Positions 12,695 to 23,852 of a stretch of DNA of 64,000 bases are shown here, one piece after another. The notes under the pieces are model-generated. The model did not search any database. It saw only the letters and a program-made list of their open reading frames with translations, and had not been told where the DNA came from. A program made the position numbers and the translations under genes. Source of the DNA: Jackrogersella multiformis (Eukaryota > Ascomycota > Sordariomycetes > Xylariales > Hypoxylaceae); NCBI GenBank assembly GCA_902806575.1, contig CADCXD010000005.1:1798001-1862000 (forward strand), in the 5' to 3' direction. Every line of letters begins with the position of its first letter. The first letter of the stretch is position 1.

Positions 12695-13135
12695 ATGGCA
12701 GGCGATTCCGAAGAAGAGGTACGAGATATTAGATTGTCGAAAAATACATCTTGAGAGAGTGTCAACTAACATGGTATAATAGCAACTAAAGGCTGCGCTA
12801 TGGTTCGCGGTGGGAAAGATGGTCGATGAAGAGACATTAAGGAGAAATAGAAATGTCACTCCCCAATTCATCATAGCTTTGACTGAGATGGTATGGGCAC
12901 AGATAGGTACTGCTCGGGCTCTTCTGCTCTTCAAGCAAATACGGGCTAAGGCTAATACGTACTAGAAAACGTCGCATTGGACCTGGAGAACTTCAGTCGC
13001 CATGCAGGACGAACCACCGTCAACACCGAGGATGTTCTGCTGCTAGCTAGGCGAAATCAAGACCTCCACGCGATCATCAAGGATTTTGTGGATAAGCAAA
13101 AAGCTGCAAAGGCAAAGGGCAAATCGAAGAGATGA
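12695..13135 (+). CDS. MHF1: MHF1 / CENP-S histone-fold protein
   Basis: Three exons, 12695..12718, 12783..12906 and 12966..13135, give 105 aa; introns are 64 and 59 nt. The first exon encodes only eight residues (MAGDSEEE), which is why simple ORF scans miss the gene. The spliced product has the TAF9-like histone fold of MHF1/CENP-S: LKAALWFAVGKMV (helix 1), NVTPQFIIALTEMVWAQI (helix 2), ENVALDLENFSRHAGR and TVNTEDVLLLARRN (loop and helix 3), then a Lys-rich tail ending KGKSKR. Family members pair with MHF2/CENP-X to bind DNA at stalled forks with the FANCM/Mph1 helicase, and act in the kinetochore CENP-T-W-S-X complex. Length (~100 aa) is typical. Both junctions keep frame and sit at good GT..AG sites. 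Confidence 0.92.
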
Positions 13136-13558
13136 ATGCAAGACATGGCCACTATCTTGTTTCGTACATGTACCATGACGCCTAAAATGACGAGCAAAAC
13201 CCGGGTTCGATATCAGTTTGAGGCAGACACATCTAGATAGAAAGCCTCCGTCATCAAACTTATTACCTACAGGATCCCCCCTTAGCATAAGTAGAGGCCA
13301 GGCGATGCGAATAATTTATGCTCATTAGCCCAGTAATAACTTACGGGAGCTTCGATACTGGAGAAAGGTATCCCGACAATATTCCCTGTGTTCTTGAATA
13401 GGGGGAACTCAGCAAATGCTTATATGCACGCGGACTATGCTATCATTCAACTATATAAATATAATACTCATAAATGACAATAATCGCACTAGGTATTGAC
13501 TATATTAGGTGGTAGCCGCATGGGATAGATATTATGCTCTCCTTGAGACTTATAAGAT
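13136..13558. other. Intergenic, MHF1 downstream
   Basis: No gene is supported. This should hold the MHF1 3' UTR, and it separates MHF1 from the minus-strand phospholipase relic. Confidence 0.5.
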
Positions 13559-14400
13559 TCAAAATCCACTAATAGGCGTCCATGGAAAATTCGACCGTCT
13601 CTCCCACTGAGCCTCGATGAGCCTCTCTTGTTTTTTGCCTTCTAACTTCAATTTGACTGGCACGGCCAAGATCTTCGATTCGAACGATTTCTGATCATCA
13701 AGGAAAACAACGTTGTTGACCGTGCTACCTTCTTTAAGTCTAAAAGTAGGCCCAGATACGATTAGACTTATCGCGCCATTGGACTTAGGAGGCAGCCGAG
13801 AGTTCTGTGGATGATGCCAGGGGGTATTTCATCGAGTTACTCAAAGAAATAGAAAAGACCAGCGGATGGTAATTCCGCAAGAGCCGGGAATCCGACTTCT
13901 TTGCGTGAAGGAAACCTTACCATTCCCGTTAACAGTCGAGCGTGCTAGATACCAGATCCAAACCCGTGTAGATTATCTTTCTAATATGTCCAGGGATAAA
14001 CTTTTTGGCGTTATAAATGAGCAGCATCTTCTGAGTTACTGGTGCACCTTGGTCGTTGACTTGTATGCCAGATCCGATGGACAGCATAATGTCCGGCGAA
14101 GCAGAGAACTTCCAGGTATTCCTAGCTTCCTCTTCTGCTACCCTGATTGGGTTGTTCCTGGCCACAGCGCCATCCACATAAGTCTTAGCTGTAGGCTCAT
14201 GATAGTATGATCTAAAGGATATTTGTGCAGCGAAGGTTGCACGAGCCATACACAAGAGTCAGCTACTTCAAAGTTATTTGACAGGTTGATTAGCAATAGA
14301 CTTCACCTACGTTTGCCAAATTTTAAAATCTTCCTTTTGATTGTTCTCTCGCTGAAGAAAATCAGATGGCATATTAATTGGATGCGCATGGAAGCACATC
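13559..14400 (-). pseudogene. Broken patatin-like phospholipase
   Basis: Pieces of a patatin-like serine lipase are readable on the minus strand. At about 14380-14296 a frame reads KEDFKIWQT. From 14255 the next block gives ARATFAAQ, then TYVDGAVARNNPI (the DG[AG] motif with the catalytic Asp), EEEARNTW and SPDIMLSIGSG. These are in the family's usual order. The frame meets TAA at 13931-13929, exactly where the family has Gln in STLDC-Q-REW; CGG GAA TGG (REW) follows the stop in the same frame. A further ~73-codon open frame ending in TGA at 13561-13559 is probably the C-terminus. The 5' half with the oxyanion loop and GxSxG nucleophile was not found. Patatin domains in fungi occur as lipases or as the effector end of NLR-like proteins; which one this was cannot be told. 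Confidence 0.72.
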
Positions 14401-16261
14401 CGTAGGACAGTTAGCAAAGCATGACAAGCAAGTACGTTGGCTTGTTAAGTCACTAATAACGAGCGCCTGGCCAACTCGTGCCAATGTGATATGGGCTTCG
14501 TAGGGGTTTCTTCATTGATCGATCTGCTCCCAAAGATAATCTCAGAACGACTTGGGATCGCAAGAGCATTCATGTTGCCCTTCTCGAAGAAGTGGCTCGG
14601 CTGAGCGGGCAGAGATGAATCATTCTTTGACAGGGGATATGGAATTTTGATAATCTTGTGCTATGGTCCTCGAGAGATTCTTCGAGATGCCTTTCGAAGC
14701 TGCAATGTCAACATTTACATTGGAAGATATCCTTTGTGTGCGAATGCTGACTGACAAACTATGAGCCCGGTTATACAAGGTCACGATCTGTTTTGATATT
14801 ATTTTGCCGTTGACGGTGCTTCCGTGTGGCGTGGAATCAAGACGACTCTAAAGTCAGCAGAGTAGCATTTAATAAGGTCTTTGGCGCTATGGATTTGTCG
14901 TCCACGGCTTTTCCACTTGGTACAGAACTCTGCAAATTTGCTCGACTACTCAAAGCTTCGAAATAGCTCGTTAGTAGCACTACCAACATCACACAAGAGG
15001 GCTAAGAGTTGCCTAACCTCATATGATGCAGCCAAAAGTCCACGATTATGATTATTAGTCTGGGTTAGCAATTGAAGTGAACAAGAAGGAACAGGGTATA
15101 CCATATAGTCCGTATCATAATAACAGAATTATATCAAGTAGATTGAATTAGTAATATAGTATTAACTAACAGTAACAGTTTGTCATTGCTGAAGTTCAAT
15201 ATCATGTGTGAGTAAATTGAATAATGATCAGAGATGAGATGAAGACTAAAAAGGCAGAAAGACTTGGTACCTAGGTACCTATGTACATAGAGAACTACAC
15301 TAGAATAAGTGAGGCTTTGAACTTTGAACCTTGAACCATCGAGCGCCATCCCAGGCTGCCAGGGTCTTGGTGTTTCGTGAGCAGCACGTGTTGGTGTACT
15401 TCATAAAATGCAATTATGAAATTAATGCACATAATTCACGTGCGAATCCCCTTTCGTTAGTGCACCGCTCTTCTAAGATATTGTAAATAGTCTGATAGTG
15501 TAATACCTAGCTGGTTCTCGCAACGGATGAAGCGGATAGATGACGATCATCATTAATTATTAGGTGTGGCTGGCAGTGTAGAAGTGCCCTAGTTGACGCC
15601 ACATACTATGACGATTCAATGTGGCTCTGCTAGTTTTGTAGCAAATCAGAAGACTTACTGGTTTCTTCATCCCTGTCGAGCCCCAACGTCACACCGGCAG
15701 ATCGGCGCTAGTGCTACAAGCCGTATCGAATCAGAAGTGTTACTGCGGGGCATAGAGGGGCAATACCCATGGATGACCCAGATTTGGGAACCAGATTTGG
15801 GAGCCATGGATACCTATCTGGGTATTTTTCATGGCCGCATTCGTCATCGTCATGAGTTAATTGCTCCGGTCGGATTCAGTAGAGAACTATGTTTATCATT
15901 CGATTATCCTACTAATCCATGAACCAAGAACACTTGAATGTTTCTAGTCGACGTCAAATCTCTCTAATTTCTTTCATTGATCAACCACCTAATTCTAATT
16001 AAGAATTGAACGTACCTTGTAAACCAACCAACCTTTTTTTTTCTAGGTACCTATTAACTCTATTAATACCATTCCAAGGTTCCTCCTCCTTCCCGCCCTT
16101 TCTATTTTGTTACTTTATACACCCGTTTGTGCTCGTCTAGACCTTTTCCGACTCGTGCCGGAACTTCTAGATTTTTGTTGCACTCAACTTACTCTTAACA
16201 TCTCACAACATACCAATCAGTACAACAGACCCAATTGTGCAAACACTAAATCATCATCATC
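14401..16261. other. Intergenic, possibly more patatin relic at left
   Basis: No intact gene. The minus strand of about 14410-14470 reads LNKPT just after two stops, where patatin homologues have their FRSY-type segment, so the relic may extend further. The rest is featureless apart from an exact TACCTAGGTA at 15268. Just before 16262 lies the pyrimidine-rich 5' leader of the MARVEL gene. Confidence 0.4.
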
Positions 16262-17108
16262 ATGGGCGCCAAAGCGGGTTTCGCGCTCAAGCTGCTCCAG
16301 TGGTTCATCCGTGGCATCCAGTTCTGCTGCAGCGCTCTCGTGCTTGCCATCTTCTCATACTTCCTCGCCATTCTTAGCAACCGTGGCTTGACGATACCAA
16401 CATGGACTCGCGCCGTTGAGGGCATCTCGGGTATCGGTGTGTTATACACCATCCTCGGCCTCCTACTTTTGTGTTGCCTGGCCGGTCACCCTTTCACCTC
16501 ATTCATCGCCATCGTCTTGGATGTCTGCTTTATCGGATCCTTCATCTACGTTGCTAGCGCCAACAGGGGAGGAGCCAGCAGCTGTACAGGCACGGTCGAT
16601 ACGCCCTTCGGCACCGGCCTTGCTGATGACTTGATCGGCGGTAGTCACCCATCTTACCGAGAGGCCTGCCAGATGGAGACTGCTTGTTTGGCCGTTTCTA
16701 TTGTTGCAGTGTAAGGCATCCTTGCTTGGTTCATCAGTATATGTTACTAATCAGTCGACCAGCTTATTCTTCCTCTTCTCTGCGGTTCTTGAGGTTATCC
16801 TTGTTCGCCACCGACGCAAGGAGCAACGATTTGGCCCCAGTCCTGCTAACAACTACACTTCGGGCTATGCCAGTCGCAGAGGCATATTTGGCCTCTTCCG
16901 CCGACGACAACCTGCCGACACCACGAACCCCAACATCCTGCCCGAGCAGACCCATCCGGACCAGATGCGACCAAGCTACAACACCGAGACCACAGCGGTT
17001 GCACCCGAAACAGGAACGTACAACAAGTACCAGTATGACGGACAAGTCGCGTACCCCGAGACCGGCACTGCTACGGCGCACACGCAGCCGGCAGGTTACC
17101 GCTACTGA
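16262..17108 (+). CDS. MARVEL-domain four-helix membrane protein
   Basis: Two exons, 16262..16710 and 16763..17108, with a 52-nt intron, give 264 aa. The fold is read from four hydrophobic segments at about residues 18-39, 53-75, 78-99 and 140-162, with a short extracytoplasmic loop carrying CTGTVDTPFGTG. That is the arrangement of the MARVEL membrane-associating domain common in ascomycetes. After the fourth helix, an RHRRKEQRFGP basic stop-transfer leads to a hydrophilic tail rich in Thr, Pro, Tyr and Gln. Function within this family is mostly unknown; a role in membrane or eisosome organisation is possible but is not shown by the sequence. The ATG follows a CATCATCATC leader and starts the helix-bearing frame directly. 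The junction GT|C TTA TTC keeps helix 4 intact. Confidence 0.82.
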
Positions 17109-17797
17109 GCGAGTTGGGCATGAAACCGGATGCATGAGGCTGTTAATGAACATAATGAGGACAAATGGTGCCTTGTATGAAGCAGATATGAACTGGAAGT
17201 GATACCCTGTAGGGGTTGGGCATTTGGCTTGTCGCTCGCTGATTCAAAGAGTCGGAATGAGATTGTTACATCCAGATATGTCTGGGGACATGGTTGCTTA
17301 CCTAATGATGATTCCTATGCAAAGTTTCGTTCAGGTTGTGTATTGTAATGTGGCTCATTGTTGCTAGACCGCTATCCAATGCGAATTTATACCATCCTAA
17401 AACTAATTGAATTGAAATCAACGCGATTTTCGTAGTTGGAACTTGCTCCGTACTAAGATAAAATGAGGGATATACAGCCCAAGTTCTTGGGTATGTATCG
17501 AAATCCCGATTCTTCTAGATACTTGTATATACGAGGTACGCATTTCGGTTAGGAAGAAACATACTGACTGTAGCAAAGAAAAATAAGAAAATACGTTCAC
17601 CACTATCGAGAAAGGATCCAGGCCATATCGGATACTATAAGCAGTAACTTGAGCAATTCATGCAAGCGCATACGGTAATAAAAAGGGGAGGGGAAAATGA
17701 AGATGGTACAAGAGTATTTATTGGATCATATATCACCTCTACCATCTAATCTCAAGATGGACCATATTCGTTTCTTTATTAAATACCGGGTAAGCAA
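17109..17797. other. Intergenic between convergent genes
   Basis: The MARVEL gene (+) and HIS3 (-) converge here, so the interval should contain only 3' UTRs and terminators. No ORF of note and no repeats. Confidence 0.6.
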
Positions 17798-18576
17798 CTA
17801 GACGCTTAGAGTCCCTTTCGTACTAGGCACCTCGCCCTCTTTCCCCGGTATCCTCGTGGTGGCCTGCTTCACAGCTACGGCGAGGGCCTTGAAGGCGCTC
17901 TCGGCGCGGTGGTGGTCGTTCTCGCCCCTCAAGCAGTCGACGTGCAGGGTGACGCGCGCGGCCTGCGCGAAGCTCTGCAGGCAATGCGGGATCATCTCGC
18001 AGCTCAGATCGCCGATCTTTTCGCGCTTGAGCCCGAGCTCGACGACGCTGTACGGCCGGTTCGACAGGTCGATGACGGCGCGCGACAGCGCCTCGTCAAG
18101 AGGTGCGTAGGCCGACCCGAAGCGCGCGAGCCCCGACGCGCTGCCCAGCGCCGTGGCGAAGGCGTACCCGAGCGCTATGCAGCAGTCCTCGGCGGTGTGG
18201 TGGTCGTCGACTTTGGTGGGGGTTCTCTCGTCAGCCATGCCGGTTCTTGAAAATCATGCTTCACCATTCATAAGTGCAAGGGCTACGTCGGGCTCGTACT
18301 GTGGAGGTCGCCTGCGCACGTCAGGGCTAAGCTCCAGCCGGCGTGCTTCGCCAGCGCGTGGAGCATGTGGTCGAGGAAGCCGATGCCCGTGTTCACGATG
18401 ATGGTTTGCGATTTGCTGGACTGGCTCGCGTGGCTGCTGGCGACGGATTCCAGCAGTCGAGAGTCGGTATTCGGTGGGAAGTCCCCGCCATCGAGGCTTA
18501 GGGCCAGTTGGATCTTGGTCTCGTTCGTATTGCGGGTAAATGCCGCCCACCGCTGATTTGGGTTTTTGGAACCCAT
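17798..18576 (-). CDS. HIS3: Imidazoleglycerol-phosphate dehydratase (histidine biosynthesis)
   Basis: Two exons, 18576..18300 and 18210..17798, give 229 aa, normal for fungal IGPD. The enzyme dehydrates imidazole glycerol phosphate to imidazole acetol phosphate, the sixth step of histidine synthesis. The metal-binding signatures are complete: HALAKHAGW after TGIGFLDHML, then DDHHTAED at the junction, and ENDHHRAESAFKAL near the C-terminus. Choosing the acceptor CACCAAAG at 18211 restores GDLHIDDHHTAED exactly. It is preceded by a GGCTGAC branch site 18 nt upstream and makes an 89-nt intron. Other acceptors break the frame. The coding sequence is GC-rich. It is divergent from LOC1. A single TGAGTCT, one base off the Gcn4/CPC1 site TGA(C/G)TCA, lies about 35 bp upstream of the ATG; that is weak evidence for general amino-acid control. 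Confidence 0.96.
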
Positions 18577-18940
18577 CCTCGTCTATGTATAGGTAACTAG
18601 GTATGTATGTGAGTCTAATGTAGAAACTCAGTTGATAAAGTTCTCGATTTTTTTAAAAATAAAATAAAATAAATAAATTATTAGTCATGAAATCAATTAA
18701 CTTCCATTTTTTTAGTAGGCCGGGCATCGGCTTACATGCAAGCCAAAAAGCTAAACGGCAATTGACCAACCAGGAAGAAGCGAATTACTGGATTAGAGCT
18801 TGTAGCGCCCCACTCCTTGTGAACTAGTCCCCTCTATCGATAAGATAAAAGTTCCCAAAAATATTTCCATTCATATAAACTTCATATACCACCACCAAAA
18901 TCTCCAAATCGCATCTTGTCGCCATTTTAAATCACCCAAG
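18577..18940. promoter_or_regulatory. Bidirectional promoter, HIS3 (-) / LOC1 (+)
   Basis: Only 364 bp separate the two divergent start codons. It contains an A+T-rich tract with AAATAAAATAAA-like sequence at about 18652-18680 and a near-consensus Gcn4/CPC1 site at 18610-18616. The short spacing implies that the two genes share regulatory DNA. Confidence 0.6.
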
Positions 18941-19610
18941 ATGGCACCGTCACGAACAAAAACGGTCAAGAATAAACATGCGGCGAACAAGTCCGGAATA
19001 AGCTCTAGCAAGTCGTCAAAGGGAGGTCCGTCAGATGGCATTGTCAAGTCAAAACGAAAAGGCCCGGTCGTATCGAGGCAGGTGAAAGGAAAAGGGATCG
19101 CCGACATGCTAAAGAAGAAGAAAAGGAGGGTCTATTCAGAGAAGGAACTAGGCATTCCGGAATTGAACATGGTGACGCCAATCGGGGTCACGAAGCCTAA
19201 AGGAAAGAAGAAGGGCAAGGTTTTCGTGGATGATAAGGTATGGTTACCAATCTGGAGGCAGCAAAGCTCTATTATATGTTCAAAAGCGCTAACACATGTC
19301 GTCGCATAAACAGGAGAGCATGAGTACAATCCTTGCCATGGTCCAGGCAGATAAAGCTGGCGAGATCGAGTCCAAGATGACCAAGGCTCGACAGATGGAG
19401 GAGATCCGGGAGGCGAGAAGGGTGGAAGCAGAAAAGAAAGAAGAAGATAGGCAGACGAAGCTCGACCAGACCAAGGAGTCGCTGAGGAGAAAGAGAAAGA
19501 GAGCTACACAATCTCACGACAACGATGACGATGACAACGCAATCAAGAATGTCGCATCCTCTGGAACGAGGGCTGCAAAGCCGAAAAAGAAGAGAGTATC
19601 ATTTGCATAA
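18941..19610 (+). CDS. LOC1: LOC1-like 60S ribosome assembly/export protein
   Basis: Two exons, 18941..19237 and 19314..19610, with a 76-nt intron at codon phase 0, give 197 aa. The protein is very basic. It contains the blocks that mark filamentous-fungal LOC1: MAPSRTKTVKNKHAANKSG at the start, VVSRQVKGKGIADMLKKKKR, the conserved YSEKELGIPELN, then PKGKKKGKVF and an ESMSTILAMVQADK helix leading into a Lys/Glu coiled coil and a KPKKKRVSFA end that can serve as a nuclear signal. In yeast Loc1 is a nucleolar RNA-binding factor in large-subunit assembly and ASH1 mRNA localisation. The stop at the end of exon 1's open frame lies in the intron, so splicing is needed for the second half. Confidence 0.88.
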
Positions 19611-21321
19611 ACTCTCGTAAGACGACATTCTAGTTGGCTCGGCGGCGTTTTGGCGTTGATTCGGACGGCGGATTTCCGATAAAACACGAGCACTGATAGA
19701 TGGTTAGTTATAGCATCAATGCATATTTTCGTGATACCCCAAAGACGAAGTCTACCTAGAAGTACCTAGGTAACTAATTACCTTAATATGTAGGTATATT
19801 TATGTGTACATGATAGATGATATATGATTAGTATCTTGCTGTGTTTTATATCTGGTACTATTGGACTCAGGTTAGTACCTACTATATTGCGATATATGAC
19901 ATAGGAGGGTCAAGTCGGACAAGCAAGGTAAGATACCTACCTAGGTAGGTAAGCACTTTTATTACGTCTTTACAATCTAGATCGGTGTTTATACTGCAGC
20001 AGATCTCCCATGTGGGAAGGAGGAATGTCTTATATTTGCTATCCTTTAAGGTTTTGAATAGAGGTACGCTATTTAATTATACAGTTAGGTTAGGCAGTCC
20101 GTTATACGACTTTGATTATACCATTAGTCAACATATATATACCCTTACCTAGGTAAATATGCTCCCTCCAAACATCGATTACATCTCCTCTTCCTTTCTA
20201 CTCCATCCCTTTAACCAACAACTGTTCTATATACCCTTAAGCCACACCCCAGCTAGTTTCCTTTCTCTATTGAGCTTACATTTCCTTGTGCGGGTCATTT
20301 TAGGGCGATATTCAATTTACATTCTCGATACTACAGAAGATGGGCGAACGCAAGTCGCCTGAGAGGAGAGTTCAGACACATCGGACCTTAATTAGGTAGA
20401 CATTATAAAAGCTCCCAGAGAGGACGAGCAAGCAGTCTAACCTTCACTCAGCGTGGGCATCCAAGGACATCCATTCTGTAGGATATTTCACAGCAAGGGA
20501 TTCCTCGCTGGTTATGGCCTTTCCAAGGAAAAGAATACTGGTCGTTCTTGGACGACAATTTCCGCCCAATGCCATCCGTACAAGACGAAGAGTCGCAATC
20601 GCGCCAAAGGCCATATCTCTATTGCATAGCGAGCGAGGTGAGGATATAACGTTAAATCCTGTGTGTTTTGAAAGTAAAGTCAACCCCCAAGAAATAAGTC
20701 CCTGGCTCAGACGATGATATCCCAGATGGTGAAAATCTGGAGATGGTCGGATGATGATGATACTGGGTACTTGAGTCAGCTCAAGTACTTGCTTGCCCCG
20801 GAGTACCACGGGTCGGATGATGAGATGTAGGAGCAGTTCAACAGACCTGCGACAAGAATGTCCGCGAATATTTATGTCGTGGTAAGCTGTCTGTCTGAGC
20901 TTTCAGACAACAAATATGCAAAATCCTTATGGTACAAAGACGTGCGGAACTTCTTGTCTGGACAGACAGATGATTTGGGAAGACTGGGTTTGCGACCTCT
21001 CACAGATAGATGCAAGTGATCCCGAATCCGTGGAGAACTCTTGGAACACAACAGACATGGTGTCTGGAGAAAATGTCTTGTGGAAGACGACGTTCGTCTG
21101 GCGTTGGATCTCAGCTCAACATCATTTCAACCAGACATCATAGGCAAAGGAGCTAGGAATGACTAGCGTCACCATCGAGCTGGGTTACTTCCGGACAGAA
21201 TTCTTCAGCTCAGACAACCTGTTAATAGAATGGTCGAACTTGAGATATCTGAGAATAGGCTGAAGAGAGCGTGCACAGCTGCCCGGGGGGGAGGGGGTTT
21301 CCAAGATTGTTGTATGAAATG
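19611..21321. other. Intergenic, probably degraded transposon at right
   Basis: No intact gene. Exact TACCTAGGTA sites occur at 19763, 19938 and 20146. From about 20440 rightwards the plus strand has coding-like but stop-interrupted stretches leading into the Gypsy integrase remnant. I could not assign them to gag, protease or reverse transcriptase. Confidence 0.4.
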
Positions 21322-21604
21322 AATTCGACAAGATCATCTACGACAGGAAAGAACTCACTTGAAATCCTGTTTAGCTTCTCTCCAAACTTCGTCACGCAGG
21401 TCTTGGGCGCAACAGATACCACGCTACCACAAAACCGTCTGGAAATCCACGATGCCATCGCCGTCACTGCGATGACGACTAAGAAGTATTACGATGGCAA
21501 GCACAAGCTAATGTTCTTCCCCCCAACCAACGTGTTTTCTTACGCTTGCATAAGGGATACAACGTTTCGGCCGCGGCGTCACTGGGACGGAAGCTAAGCC
21601 AACA
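21322..21604 (+). mobile_element. Relic of Ty3/Gypsy integrase C-terminus
   Basis: The frame starting at 21322 reads NSTRSSTTGKNSLEILFSF, then RLEIHDAIAVTAMTTKKYYD and GKHKLMFF. After a frame change near the C6 run at 21519-21524 it continues VFLRLHKGYNV and GRKLSQQ. This is the order of the integrase C-terminal region of fungal Ty3/Gypsy polyproteins, where a YYD-[KR]H segment, a hydrophobic linker, LRLHRGY and RKLSQQ precede the chromodomain. Upstream catalytic integrase, reverse transcriptase and LTRs are not recognisable. The remnant is short and frameshifted, hence dead. Confidence 0.75.
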
Positions 21605-23813
21605 AGGAGAGGTGAAGTCAAAGCTTGGAGAGACTTTCAAGAAATCCATTCGACTGTGGTTTCCAAACACATGGAGACGGCATATCAGCCGAAAGATCAG
21701 CTACTATGACCCACGGCAACAACCGTGAAAGAGTCGTTCGTGGATTGAGTTCAAGAAACCCAATAAACACAAACACTCATCATTTCTAATCTTTGAGACT
21801 ATCCGATGTATAGAGATGGGTGTTGTTCCTGTAAGGCTTATAAGGTAGTACTGAAAGACGCGGAATATTACCAGCATCGGAGGTCATATCTGCCATCAAT
21901 ATGCTGTGTATCAAGGATGCTGCTACACTGCTGGATTCCGATCCCGCCATGCAAGACATCCTCGAGAAGGTTGATGCTGAGACGGCAGACAGAACAGACT
22001 TGGACAAGATTGAGCAGTCCCTCCAGGACAAATACCCATCTAAGCCCATCGACGCTAAGATGTTTGACGTGGAGGATCTCACCCGCATAAGATGATGAGC
22101 CATTGATTCAGTACTATACCCGGATTCAGAATGCTCTCCGACAGGCAGGAGGCAGAGATAGACCACGAAAGCCTTCTCTGGTAGAGTACTTAACAGCAAA
22201 GTTCCTACTGCAATGCTAGTACGAACATAACAAGTCCTAGGCAAGAAAGACTTGAAGCCAACGGATACTCTAGACCTCTCAAGCGAATGGTTAGACTTAT
22301 AGAACTGGCTCCTATATCTCGACATTCTCACGCGCAAGCGACTCGATGAGATCTCGCTGGAAATGGACCAGCCTTTGACCTTAACGACGAACACCTGGTT
22401 CGGGAGACACTCTTATCTTATCAAGCCTATGGATCTGTCTTATAAGATGAGATGTAATTAGCTATGATATTGCATGGAAAGATCGATTATGAATCGAATA
22501 AGGATACATACAATAGCAATGTTAACATCATATATGTATTGTTAATATGAGTACCTGAGTATTTAATAAAAGTGCTATTGGTGGCCTTTGTAATTGTCAC
22601 CATCACTTCTTTGTCCTAGTTGCTCTCCGGGCGTGTTGTCTCGAATGTTCCTCGATGCCATTATGGATAGCTTGTATCTTGAAATTTATGGATACTTGCC
22701 TAAGTAGGTAGTGAGCTCGTTTGCGATGAAGTTTTATAGGTCTAAAATACATGGGTAAAGCTTTTCAGAGCGACGCGTCGTTATGAATCTAGACACAACC
22801 AGGGTACCTGAATCGTATGCGGCTTGATGCAAAACTAGGATATAGGCCGAAGCTAACAACGTTGTAAGCAGGGCTAATCTACCTAGCAATATCTTGGCTT
22901 GAGCAACATGAGATCTAATAAACATACATTTATGCTGTAAATACACGCTACTTTCGATTTCATATAAGCGAGCATCGAGTATTAGCTGTACGCTGCATGT
23001 AATTGGGCACCGAAGTATTCAAAGCTTAAAATGATAGCCATCTTACTAAGGACGATTATCTTTTACTGATTATGACGCAATTGCCGTGGTAGACGATTGG
23101 GATGGATTACCTACTGCGCGCAAGCATCCGTAATATAAATGAGGCGGTCCACCCATCGTCCCGGGGACCCTGACTCTGATTATTATTAGGCCGGGAGGCT
23201 AAACTGATCTAACCATATTTAGGAGACGAGACTAGGTACCTAGGCAGCTAGGAGGTATTAAGTTTGAGCTTTAAACAATAATAATAGAACTGGTTGTGTA
23301 GTATTATTCCCGTAGATGAAAGACGACGACTTGATTCTTGATCATACCTAGCCGAGGAAGAATTGGAGTAGGCGGCGGAAACCTGTTCAAACTGGTGGGA
23401 CAAGCTCGTTCGATAATTTCCTGTGCTAGGTACCTAGGTAATATTTGGCTGCATAAAGGATTCAATCAATCTGAATCGCGTGGCTCTTGAGCAGGTCTAC
23501 AAAATAGGTACCTGCACCGAGGAATACGAGCTCTTCTACAACCGCCCATAGGCTACCTACACTAGGTATCCAGGACACGATGGGATACGATGGGACATGT
23601 GGTATGCATATGATATTTTACCTATCTTTACCTTACCCGGACCTACTTGACCATTTGCGGGATTAAGTTCTTAACTTATTGCAGTCCCGACTTCGTGTTC
23701 CTGCATATGTTGGTTAGAGGCTAGGTACATTTTTGATTTGGGCGTGTCAAGATCCAAGCCAGCCAGTAAGCAAATTTACTTCATGTACCTCCCAGTATAT
23801 TATAAGGCTTAAG

Positions 23814-23852
23814 TAGGTACCTAGGTACTTATTAATTACCTAGGTACCTAGT
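23814..23852. repeat. Pair of TACCTAGGTA palindromes
   Basis: Two exact copies 19 bp apart (23818 and 23837) flank an ATTAATTA core, making a larger dyad of about 35 bp. It is the densest example of the family in this window besides 12540. Confidence 0.8.

Noticed and set aside
13201..13215. GGGTTCGAT resembling a tRNA T-loop
   Set aside because: No matching acceptor stem, D-arm or anticodon arm can be folded around it.
15593..15922. 110-codon plus-strand frame
   Set aside because: No domain, no splice partners and unremarkable composition in an otherwise empty interval.
18254..18310. Earlier acceptors for the HIS3 intron (after TTTTCAAG or GACGAG)
   Set aside because: They break frame or insert residues before DDHHTAED; only CACCAAAG gives the conserved GDLHIDDHHTAED with a branch site at normal distance.
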